From VFZS01 sp964353255 (GTDB taxonomy: Bacteria > Acidobacteriota > Terriglobia > Bryobacterales > Bryobacteraceae), in assembly GCA_964353255.1 (NCBI GenBank), contig CAYGVJ010000068.1:1-29372 (forward strand): 29,372 nucleotides of DNA, in the 5' to 3' direction. The notes beneath the pieces were generated by a model. The model was not told the origin of the DNA and did no database searches. It saw nothing but the letters and a program-made list of their open reading frames with translations. A program made the translations under genes and the position numbers. Within the stretch, counting starts at the first letter, position 1, and each line of letters opens with the position of its first letter. Below, piece by piece: positions 1-5,617 of this stretch.

Positions 1-413
1 TTTTCTTCATCGTGCCCATGTTCGGCACGGTGGTGCTGGGCATGCTGTGGAAGCGAACCACGCCGGCGGCCGGCTTCTGGGGCCTGCTGGCGGGCATCCT
101 GGCCTCCTTCTTTTTGTGGCTGTGGGTGCGGCTGGATCCGAGCGCGCTCCAGTACGTGGCCTTGTCCTCGAGCGCCAAGGTGGGCATGGCGGACAACATC
201 TATCGCGCCATGTGGTCTTTGATCGTTAACGTGCTGGTGACGGTGGTGGTGACGCTGTTCACCAAGCCCAAGCCGGAGCAGGAACTCAAAGGGCTGGTCT
301 ACGGGCTGACCGAGATTCCCTCGGAAGGCCATTTCCCGCTGTTCCGCCGGCCCATTTTCTGGGCCGCGGCGGTGGCGGTGGGCTTCGTGGCACTGAACAT
401 ATTATTCTGGTAG
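1..413 (+). CDS. Sodium:solute symporter (SSS family), C-terminal part
   Basis: Partial gene: the frame is open from the window edge (first full codon at base 3) and ends with TAG at 411-413, so about 137 C-terminal residues are visible. They form at least three hydrophobic segments: one around VLGMLWKRTTPAAGFWG, one around residues 70-90 and one at the very end (WAAAVAVGFVALNILFW). The pattern of a WKRTTPAGA-like loop followed by a glycine-rich helix is typical of the last helices of SSS transporters of the SglT type, which import sugars or other small solutes with sodium. The kinase and sugar porter downstream make a sugar the likely substrate. The exact substrate cannot be read from this fragment. 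Family call is good; start and most of the protein lie outside the window. Confidence 0.85.
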   Translation, partial: FFIVPMFGTVVLGMLWKRTTPAAGFWGLLAGILASFFLWLWVRLDPSALQYVALSSSAKVGMADNIYRAMWSLIVNVLVTVVVTLFTKPKPEQELKGLVYGLTEIPSEGHFPLFRRPIFWAAAVAVGFVALNILFW

Positions 414-434
414 ATTCTGGTAAGGGACGGTTCA

Positions 435-653
435 ATGAGCGAGACGGGACAACGGATTTCGATCTGGTTCTTTATTGGAGTGTTATTGCTGGTCTATGGC
501 GTGCTGATCGTAGGCGCCGGTCTCTGGGAGCTTGTCTACCCAAGCCCCTCGGCAGTGGCCATGCGCGGGCTGCACGCCGCCGTCTGGTGGGGCATCCTGC
601 TGGTGGTCATCGGGATGTTCTACTCCATCCGGTTTCGGCCGGGGAAGCGATAA
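435..653 (+). CDS. Small two-helix membrane protein of the sugar-transport operon
   Basis: A 72-residue protein with two hydrophobic segments (residues about 10-30 and 47-64), separated by a short loop containing WELVYPSPS, and a basic tail (RFRPGKR) that suggests a cytoplasmic C-terminus. It starts 21 bases after the symporter stop, with AGGGACGG just upstream as ribosome site, and ends 18 bases before the kinase start. I do not recognise a named family. Small membrane proteins placed next to SSS transporters may act as accessory subunits, but that role is inferred from position only. Confidence 0.7.
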   Translation: MSETGQRISIWFFIGVLLLVYGVLIVGAGLWELVYPSPSAVAMRGLHAAVWWGILLVVIGMFYSIRFRPGKR

Positions 654-671
654 GGTGTTTCGCCCCTGAAC

Positions 672-1607
672 GTGTTCGGCGGCATCGAAGCTGGCGGGAC
701 CAAATTCGTCTGCGGTATCGGAACGGGAGTCGAGGACCTGAAGACGGTCCGGATTCCCACGACGTCGCCCGGAGCGACGGTCGAGGCGGCCGTCGCCTTT
801 TTTCGGGAGCAGTCGGGATGCTGCTTGCGAGCTATAGGGATCGGCTCGTTCGGGCCGGTTGACCTGCACCCCGGCTCGCCTACGTTCGGGCACATCACCT
901 CCACACCGAAGCTCGCCTGGCAAAACTATGATCTCGCGGGCGCCATCCGGGGGGCCCTTCATGTACCTGTAGGCTTTGACACCGACGTGGACGCCGCCGC
1001 GCTCGGGGAGGCGCGGTGGGGCGCCGCACAGGGGCTTTCCGATTTCCTGTATCTGACCGTTGGCACGGGCATTGGCGGGGGCGCCATCGTTCATGGCCGC
1101 GTTCTTCACGGCCTGCTGCATCCCGAGATGGGCCATATACGGGTGCCCCATGATGCGGCGAGAGATCCTTACCCGGGTTGCTGTCCTTACCACGGCGACT
1201 GCCTCGAGGGACTCGCGTCCGGCCCGGCGATGGAGGCCCGGTGGGGAGCGCCCGCCCGGGATCTCCCTGCTGACCACCCCGGCTGGGCCCTGGAGGCGCA
1301 CTATCTCGCGCTGGCGCTGGCCACCTGGGTATGTACACTCTCCCCGAAGCGCATCTTGCTTGGGGGCGGCGTAATGCAGCAGTCGCACCTGTTTGATCTC
1401 ATACGCCGGGAACTCGCACGACTTCTCAGCGGGTACATCCGGGCGAGCGAACTGACCGACGGTCTCGACCGGTTTGTCATTCCGCCGCGCCTTGGGTCCC
1501 GCGCTGGGGTGCTCGGGGCATTGGTGTTGGCCGAGCAGGCGTATGCCAGCTCGCTGGCGGGCGCCGCATCGTCCGACATTGCCGTACTGCATGGTGAAAA
1601 CGTATGA
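672..1607 (+). CDS. ROK-family fructokinase
   Basis: A 311-residue cytoplasmic sugar kinase that uses ATP to phosphorylate a hexose, most likely fructose at C6. It starts with GTG at 672. Visible motifs: phosphate loop GGIEAGGTK (residues 3-11), the catalytic segment FDTDVDAAALGE with likely base Asp105, a second phosphate motif TVGTGIGGG (129-137), and the zinc site His155, Cys171, His174, Cys177 in GHIRV...CCPYHGDCLEG. The EGLASGPA segment and this Cys/His spacing are typical of fructokinases rather than of glucokinase or NagC-type ROK proteins. The stop codon overlaps the start of the next gene (ATGA at 1604-1607), which suggests translational coupling with the sugar porter. Mannose or another hexose is a possible alternative substrate. 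Confidence 0.88.
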   Translation: MFGGIEAGGTKFVCGIGTGVEDLKTVRIPTTSPGATVEAAVAFFREQSGCCLRAIGIGSFGPVDLHPGSPTFGHITSTPKLAWQNYDLAGAIRGALHVPVGFDTDVDAAALGEARWGAAQGLSDFLYLTVGTGIGGGAIVHGRVLHGLLHPEMGHIRVPHDAARDPYPGCCPYHGDCLEGLASGPAMEARWGAPARDLPADHPGWALEAHYLALALATWVCTLSPKRILLGGGVMQQSHLFDLIRRELARLLSGYIRASELTDGLDRFVIPPRLGSRAGVLGALVLAEQAYASSLAGAASSDIAVLHGENV

Positions 1608-2941
1608 CTCTTTCCTCTTCTCTCCTCAAGAGCACCGTGGTTGCCGCGCTGGGAGGGCTTCTGTTTGGCTTCGATACGGCCGTGATCTCCGGGACCACCG
1701 ACGCGCTGACCAAGACCTTTGACTTATCGGCCAGTGGTCTGGGATTGACGGTGGCGAGTGCTCTGTTGGGCACGATCATCGGCGCCATGCTGGCGGGCCT
1801 CCCCGCGGATCGCTATGGCCGCCGGAACAGCCTGCGCGGCATGGCCGTCTTCTATCTGGTCTCCGCGCTGGGGTGCGCCTTCGCGTGGGATTGGTACTCG
1901 CTGGTGGCCTTCCGCTTTGTGGGGGGGCTGGGAATCGGCGGGTCCTCCGTGCTGGGACCGATGTACATCGCAGAGATTGCGCCAGCCAGGTGGCGGGGCC
2001 GCCTGGTGGGTTTTTTCCAATTCAACGTGGTGGTGGGTATCTTGCTGGCGTATTTCTCGAACTACGTTGTCGGGCTGATGTCCTTCGGTGCGCTGGAGTG
2101 GCGCTGGAAGCTGGGCGTTGCGGCGCTGCCTGCCGCGCTGTTCTTTTTGATGACGTTCGTGATCCCGCGCAGTCCCCGGTGGCTCGTCCAGAAGGGGCGG
2201 ATTCCGGAGGCGCGGGCGGTACTCGAGCTCATTGGAGAGGAGCACGTCGAGCCGGTGCTTCAGGACATGGTCGCCTCGATCGACCTGGAGCATGGACGCG
2301 GCCAGGAGCCGCTGTTCAACTGGAGATACCGCCTGCCTATCTTTCTGGCCGTTTCGATAGGCATGTTCAATCAGCTCTCCGGGATCAATGCCGTCCTGTA
2401 CTACCTGAATGACATTTTCGCCCGCGCCGGATTCAGCAAGGTCTCCGGCGACCTGCAGGCGGTGGCGATTGGGACCACCAACCTGGTGTTCACGGTGCTG
2501 GCAATGTCCATCATCGACCGGGTCGGGCGCAAAACCCTGCTGCTGGTCGGCTCCGTGGGGACGGCGGCCTGTCTGGGGGGTGTCGCGGCAATCTTTTCCG
2601 CGGGCGCCCATGAAGAGCTGCTGGTCTGGTTGCTCATCGGTTTCATCGCGTTCTTTGCGTTTTCGCAAGGCGCGGTGATCTGGGTCTATCTCAGTGAAGT
2701 CTTCCCCACGAGTGTTAGAGCCAGAGGGCAAAGCCTGGGCAGTTTCACGCATTGGGCGATGAACGCGCTGATCTCGTGGACCTTTCCAGTGATCGCAGCC
2801 TCGTCAAAGGCCGCTCCGTTTATGCTCTTCTCGGCGATGATGGTGCTGCAATTCGTCGTGGTGCTTGCAGTCTATCCGGAGACCAAGGGCGTGTCTCTGG
2901 AGGACATGCAGAAGAAGCTGGCCGCGGGCCGGTCACGCTGA
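1604..2941 (+). CDS. MFS sugar porter (sugar:proton symporter)
   Basis: A 445-residue twelve-helix inner-membrane transporter. It carries the sugar porter signatures: GGLLFGFDTAVISG in helix 1 (17-30), DRYGRRNS between helices 2 and 3 (about 69-75), SPRWLVQKGR at the end of helix 6, QLSGINAVLYYLND in helix 7, IDRVGRKTLL between helices 8 and 9, and PETKGVSLEDM after helix 12. These are characteristic of the XylE/GLUT-like family. The start ATG overlaps the kinase stop by four bases, so import and phosphorylation are probably made together. The operon thus has two unrelated sugar transporters flanking one kinase. The exact sugar is not determined; fructose or another hexose fits the kinase. 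Confidence 0.92.
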   Translation: MTLSSSLLKSTVVAALGGLLFGFDTAVISGTTDALTKTFDLSASGLGLTVASALLGTIIGAMLAGLPADRYGRRNSLRGMAVFYLVSALGCAFAWDWYSLVAFRFVGGLGIGGSSVLGPMYIAEIAPARWRGRLVGFFQFNVVVGILLAYFSNYVVGLMSFGALEWRWKLGVAALPAALFFLMTFVIPRSPRWLVQKGRIPEARAVLELIGEEHVEPVLQDMVASIDLEHGRGQEPLFNWRYRLPIFLAVSIGMFNQLSGINAVLYYLNDIFARAGFSKVSGDLQAVAIGTTNLVFTVLAMSIIDRVGRKTLLLVGSVGTAACLGGVAAIFSAGAHEELLVWLLIGFIAFFAFSQGAVIWVYLSEVFPTSVRARGQSLGSFTHWAMNALISWTFPVIAASSKAAPFMLFSAMMVLQFVVVLAVYPETKGVSLEDMQKKLAAGRSR

Positions 2942-2956
2942 GAGCGGCGGGGCCTG

Positions 2957-2986
2957 TGGCACTTTCGGGCCAGAGCGGGTTAGAAT
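2957..2986 (+). promoter_or_regulatory. Candidate promoter of hicBA
   Basis: A good -10 box TAGAAT lies at 2981-2986, with a poor -35 candidate TGGCAC at 2957-2962 (18-base spacer). It sits in the 63-base gap after the sugar porter and would give a leader of about 12 bases before the hicB start. Only the -10 element is convincing. Confidence 0.35.
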
Positions 2987-3004
2987 GGCTGCGAGGGATC
3001 CGAC

Positions 3005-3220
3005 ATGGAACATCAATTTGACGTTGTGATCGAGCGTGATGAAGAGGGCTTCTACGTGGGCTCGGTTCCGGCCCTACCCGGATGCCACACGCAGGCTCGG
3101 TCCCTCGATGACTTGATGGAACGGATCCACGAGGCGATCGAACTGTGTCTTGAAGTCCAGGGAAGCCCGGCGAACAATCTTGAGTTCGTGGGAGTCCAGC
3201 GGATCACGGTCGCACCATGA
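3005..3220 (+). CDS. hicB: HicB-family antitoxin
   Basis: A 71-residue protein with the HicB-like partial RNase H fold: FDVVIERDEEGFYVGSVPAL, then PGCHTQARSLDDLMERIHEAIEL. The PxLPGCxTxGxSxxEA pattern is diagnostic of the family. It is the short form: the C-terminal DNA-binding segment found in longer HicB proteins is absent, so autoregulation may be weak or indirect. A ribosome site (GAGGG) precedes the ATG at 3005. The gene overlaps hicA by four bases (ATGA at 3217-3220). The order is antitoxin first, the reverse of the classical hicAB order. Its role is to bind and neutralise the HicA mRNA interferase. Confidence 0.9.
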   Translation: MEHQFDVVIERDEEGFYVGSVPALPGCHTQARSLDDLMERIHEAIELCLEVQGSPANNLEFVGVQRITVAP

Positions 3221-3441
3221 GCAGGGCTCCCCGGGCAACGGGCAAACAACTGGTTGGGGCGCTGAACAGGGCAGGGTTCGAGGTCGTTCGAATCAGAGGC
3301 AGCCACCATTTCATAAGACACCAAGACGGGCGAAGCACCGTGGTACCGGTACACGCCGGTGAAACGATCGGTCCGGGCCTGCTGTCGAAGGTCCTGCGCG
3401 ACTGCGATCTCACCGTGGAGCAGTTGGAGGAGCTGCTCTAG
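3217..3441 (+). CDS. hicA: HicA-family mRNA interferase toxin
   Basis: A 74-residue double-stranded-RNA-binding-fold toxin that cleaves mRNA. The signature is RIRGSHHFIRHQDGRSTVVPVHAGETIGPGLL in outline: the catalytic histidine is His30 in the GSHH motif, followed by a VPxHxGxxIxxGLL segment. Length and motif order match intact HicA, so the toxin looks functional. It is translationally coupled to hicB by an ATGA overlap. It is the only intact toxin in an island that also holds a broken brnT and a relE fragment. Confidence 0.92.
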   Translation: MSRAPRATGKQLVGALNRAGFEVVRIRGSHHFIRHQDGRSTVVPVHAGETIGPGLLSKVLRDCDLTVEQLEELL

Positions 3442-3554
3442 CCGCACGCGGGGTCCAGAACGTCGCGGGAAGCTTGGGCGACAGGGGTGCTCCGTCCGGC
3501 ACTGCCCACGAGAGCCCTATCTCCCGAGCAACCAGGGAGTGAAGAGACCCGTCT

Positions 3555-3724
3555 GGAATGCCCGTAGGGTAGGCATTCCTGCCTGCCGGGTGCCCGCTGG
3601 GCGGGCTTTCCAGCCGGCCTCAAACAAGCCGGCCGGAAGGCCGGCTGGCAAGTCTGGAGACTCACCCCACCCATCCTCGTATGGGGGCCGCAGGTGATGG
3701 CTTGCTCCTGCCGGCCGGGCGGGC
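3555..3724. repeat. Cluster of GC-rich hairpins in a 449-base intergenic region
   Basis: No convincing gene lies between 3442 and 3890. The stretch holds a run of inverted repeats: GGAATGCC (3555-3562) with GGCATTCC (3572-3579); GCCCGC (3592-3597) with GCGGGC (3601-3606); CCAGCCGGCCT (3610-3620) with AGGCCGGCTGG (3638-3648), the gap of which holds another GCCGGC; and CCTGCC/GGCAGG around 3704-3724. The arrangement resembles REP/BIME-type extragenic palindromes. They could also act as a transcription stop after hicA, although no T-run follows. Confidence 0.6.
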
Positions 3725-3762
3725 AGGACAGAAAACTGGGAGAGGGCAAGGGCGCTGCATTC

Positions 3763-3791
3763 TTGACTCGCAGGTTCAGTGGTAGCATGAT
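3763..3791 (+). promoter_or_regulatory. Candidate sigma-70 promoter of the 263-residue membrane protein gene
   Basis: A -35 box TTGACT (3763-3768) and a -10 box CATGAT (3786-3791) are separated by exactly 17 bases. Transcription from here gives a leader of about 90 bases before the GTG start at 3891. It is the best sigma-70-like promoter I see in the window, and it belongs to a gene of lower GC than its surroundings. Confidence 0.5.
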
Positions 3792-3890
3792 AAATCCTAT
3801 GCCTGCCGTCAGCGCCCCGGTTGTTCGAGGCAGAACCGTGGGGACGGGGCTTGCAGCGAGAGACCTAAGCGGACTGAAAAGGAGGACACC

Positions 3891-4682
3891 GTGCCGAAAT
3901 GGACAGTGGGGACAATCAACCACGCGCTGCTAGCGCTTCTCGGAATAGCCGGCGTTGTTATCACAATCCTGCATTTCCTCGGGGTGTTAGACATACCATG
4001 GGTAAATCAGCGCATTCCCATTTTCACTCTGCTGATTATGGCGCTCATTGCCGAATACCTTGCGCTCGGGATGACTGGCGAGCTTGACAAGATGGCGGGG
4101 CAGATCGTTTCGACGCTCGGAGGAACTGAGGTCAAATACTTCGAGAACATCTCAGAGGTCTATGCCTACGTACGCGAACGCATGAAGGCGGCACACGGTG
4201 TGGACGACTTGACTTGGGGGCCTTGCATATACCGAGTGAGCCCGGCTCATGAGAGGGCGTACGCCGAGTACCGCGAGGCGATTTGCGAACTTGCATCCAG
4301 GAGCGATTTCCAGTACCGCGAGGTGATGACATTTCCGGATGCGGAACGGTTGGACCTGGCTCAGAGAATGTTGGAGAAAGGGTTGCCCGCATATAGGCTG
4401 AAGTACTACGAGATTGGGGCAATGGGGGCGCCGCCGTTCGTGAGGTTTGTTCTGGTTGGCGACGAAGTCATTTTTGTTCAACATCGTAAGCCAGGCCTGC
4501 CTGAAGAAGGTGTGGTCTGGTTGGCCGTGAGACAGCCCGGGATTGTAGAGATGGCGAGGGTATACTACGCGGAGGTCTGGAAGGACGCTCGCCCAGTGGA
4601 TATCGACACGTTGCGCAGGATTCGAGCGAGCCTACCATCCCCTGTTCCGACGAGGATGGCAGGGGAGAAGACTGCAGAGTGA
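3891..4682 (+). CDS. Membrane-anchored protein of unknown function (two helices plus cytoplasmic domain)
   Basis: A 263-residue protein starting with GTG at 3891, chosen because GGAGGA lies 5 bases upstream. Two hydrophobic helices (residues about 10-30 and 42-60) form an N-terminal hairpin. They are followed by a soluble domain of about 190 residues, beginning ISEVYAYVRERMKAAHGVDDLTWG. This domain has conserved-looking blocks such as DLTWGPCIYR, YRLKYYEIG and EVIFVQHRKPG. The helix-pair plus soluble-domain layout and the order of short strands loosely recall phospholipase D-like or signalling sensor domains, but no HKD catalytic motif is visible, so I do not assign a function. The first 250 bases are clearly less GC-rich than the neighbours (about 48% in 3961-4020), and the gene sits between toxin-antitoxin genes and remnants, which suggests horizontal acquisition. 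Confidence 0.75.
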   Translation: MPKWTVGTINHALLALLGIAGVVITILHFLGVLDIPWVNQRIPIFTLLIMALIAEYLALGMTGELDKMAGQIVSTLGGTEVKYFENISEVYAYVRERMKAAHGVDDLTWGPCIYRVSPAHERAYAEYREAICELASRSDFQYREVMTFPDAERLDLAQRMLEKGLPAYRLKYYEIGAMGAPPFVRFVLVGDEVIFVQHRKPGLPEEGVVWLAVRQPGIVEMARVYYAEVWKDARPVDIDTLRRIRASLPSPVPTRMAGEKTAE

Positions 4683-4692
4683 GGGCCCGCAT

Positions 4693-4713
4693 CTCGTGTC
4701 GCCAGGACACGAG
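4693..4713 (+). terminator. Hairpin after the membrane protein gene
   Basis: Perfect 8-base stem CTCGTGTC / GACACGAG with a 5-base loop, 10 bases after the stop codon at 4682. There is no T-run, so intrinsic termination is only possible; it may instead stabilise the 3' end of the mRNA. Confidence 0.35.
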
Positions 4714-4897
4714 CGCGCAGCCGAGGGGTGGCTACGGTGAGCTAAGGGGCACTTTCAGGTGACGGGCACCGCCAGGCTCCTCTCAGGCGACCGTTCGGCC
4801 CCGCGGCAGCCCCGGGTGAGTGACGGATGTTTAGTGTCGACCCGGGGCGCTCGCTCGCCATGGCGACGGCAGCCATTTCAGGGTCGGTCCGGTGCGG

Positions 4898-4903
4898 TAG
4901 ACT
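4898..4903 (+). promoter_or_regulatory. Candidate -10 box of the brnT remnant
   Basis: TAGACT lies six bases before the GTG at 4910, so a transcript from it would start at or very near the start codon (leaderless). No good -35 box is seen. The preceding 180 bases (4714-4897) hold no gene that I can support. Confidence 0.3.
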
Positions 4904-4909
4904 GAACGT

Positions 4910-5008
4910 GTGGTTTTTGAGTGGAATGGGGCGAAGGCAAGAGCCAACCTCCAGAAGCACGGCGTTTCCTTTGATGAGGGGTGGTCTTCCTCGACCGACC
5001 GGCCATGA
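4910..5008 (+). pseudogene. brnT: Truncated and frameshifted BrnT-type toxin
   Basis: From GTG 4910 the frame reads VVFEWNGAKARANLQKHGVS then FDEG. This is the N-terminus of a BrnT-family ribonuclease toxin (family pattern FEWDxxKAxxNLxKHGVSFxEA). After Glu at 4976-4978 the frame is lost at a GGGG run: the expected continuation VVFLDRPA is read in the next frame from GTG 4981. That frame then runs directly into the antitoxin start codon. About 55 residues that normally follow, including the rest of the catalytic fold, are missing. The original frame stops at TGA 5006-5008, overlapping the antitoxin ATG. There are therefore two lesions, a frameshift and a deletion. The product cannot be an active toxin. 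Confidence 0.75.
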
Positions 5009-5295
5009 AGAAGGCATCGGCGAAGAGATTGGATGACGATTTGTGTCCGGAGTACGACCTCTCTCAGCTCAAAGGAGGGGTTCGCGGCAAGTACTACCGG
5101 CAGGCGGTTGCTGGGACGAACCTCATGGTGATCGAGCCGGAGCTCGCGAGCGTCTTTCCGGACTCCGAGGCGGTGAATCGTGCGTTGCGCCTCCTGGTTG
5201 ACACAGCGGAGGCCGCCGCAGGTTCGGGCCGTCCCCGGCACGGCGCGCCCAACCGGCGGATCCAGCCGGCGCGGCAAAAACGGGCGCGCGGCTGA
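5005..5295 (+). CDS. Orphan antitoxin-like protein left behind by brnT loss
   Basis: A 96-residue protein from ATG 5005. An in-frame GTG at 4981 would add eight residues derived from the toxin. Features: a basic N-terminus KKASAKR, then PEYDLSQLKGGVRGKYYRQA, then GTNLMVIEPELASVFPDSEAVNRALRLL. The YDLS...GVRGKYY...GTN...EPD...FPxxxAVNxALR pattern is one I know from small antitoxins and DNA-binding proteins encoded directly after BrnT- or RelE-type toxins. The last 25 residues are rich in Gly, Arg and Pro and look like read-through beyond an original end. The overlap with the toxin remnant keeps the normal toxin-antitoxin order. With its toxin broken, it may be in decay or act as an anti-addiction factor. 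Confidence 0.65.
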   Translation: MKKASAKRLDDDLCPEYDLSQLKGGVRGKYYRQAVAGTNLMVIEPELASVFPDSEAVNRALRLLVDTAEAAAGSGRPRHGAPNRRIQPARQKRARG

Positions 5296-5320
5296 TGCGC
5301 CGGTCGTTAGGCCGCTCTGT

Positions 5321-5461
5321 TCAATGACGGTAAACCTCCCGCCGGTGGCCGATCTTTACGATCGTAACCGTCCTGCTGGCATCTTGGATTGAGTACAAAA
5401 TGCGATAGTCGCCCTGGCGCAGGTGGTACTTCTCCTCTCCTGATCTCGTGGGGCCCTGGAG
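5321..5461 (-). pseudogene. C-terminal fragment of a RelE/ParE-family toxin
   Basis: On the minus strand, the last 46 residues before TGA at 5323-5321 read LQGPTRSGEEKYHLRQGDY, then RILYSIQDASRTVTIVKIGH and RREVYRH. This is the C-terminal half of a RelE-type interferase: KLxG...YRLRxGDYRIxYxIxD...VxxVxxRxxVY. The open frame continues upstream to a possible start at 5554, but residues 1-31 there are composition-biased and come from the neighbouring hairpin array, not from a toxin fold. The N-terminal half of the toxin has thus been lost and replaced. It is unlikely to be functional. No matching antitoxin lies upstream on the same strand. Confidence 0.75.
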
Positions 5462-5493
5462 GGGAGAAGAGGAAGGTGAGGTGACCTCGTGGC

Positions 5494-5583
5494 GCACGCC
5501 TTCAGCGTGCCGCGTCGGCTCTGGAGCCGACGCGTGGCAGCCGAAACCGAGCACCGGCCAAGCGTCGGCACGAGTGCCGACGC
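5494..5583. repeat. Array of three perfect GC hairpins
   Basis: Three consecutive inverted repeats: GCACGC/GCGTGC (5494-5510, 5-base loop); CGCGTCGGCTC/GAGCCGACGCG (5511-5534, 2-base loop); and GCGTCGGCAC/GTGCCGACGC (5562-5583, 2-base loop). The last two share the outer GCGTCGGC and differ only at the tip. They lie between the relE fragment and the GH38 stop codon and replace the 5' half of relE. The form is typical of REP-like extragenic palindromes. Confidence 0.75.
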
Positions 5584-5617
5584 GGCAGACTGAGAGTCCG
5601 CGCCACGGTCTCGGGCC

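Noticed and set aside
483..1592. 369-residue minus-strand open frame
   Set aside because: Antisense shadow of the ROK kinase; no family pattern, biased composition.
4831..5277. 148-residue minus-strand open frame over the antitoxin region
   Set aside because: Shadow; the plus strand has recognisable BrnT and antitoxin patterns.
5494..5583. Possible CRISPR-like repeat array
   Set aside because: The units are self-complementary hairpins of differing sequence without regular spacers.
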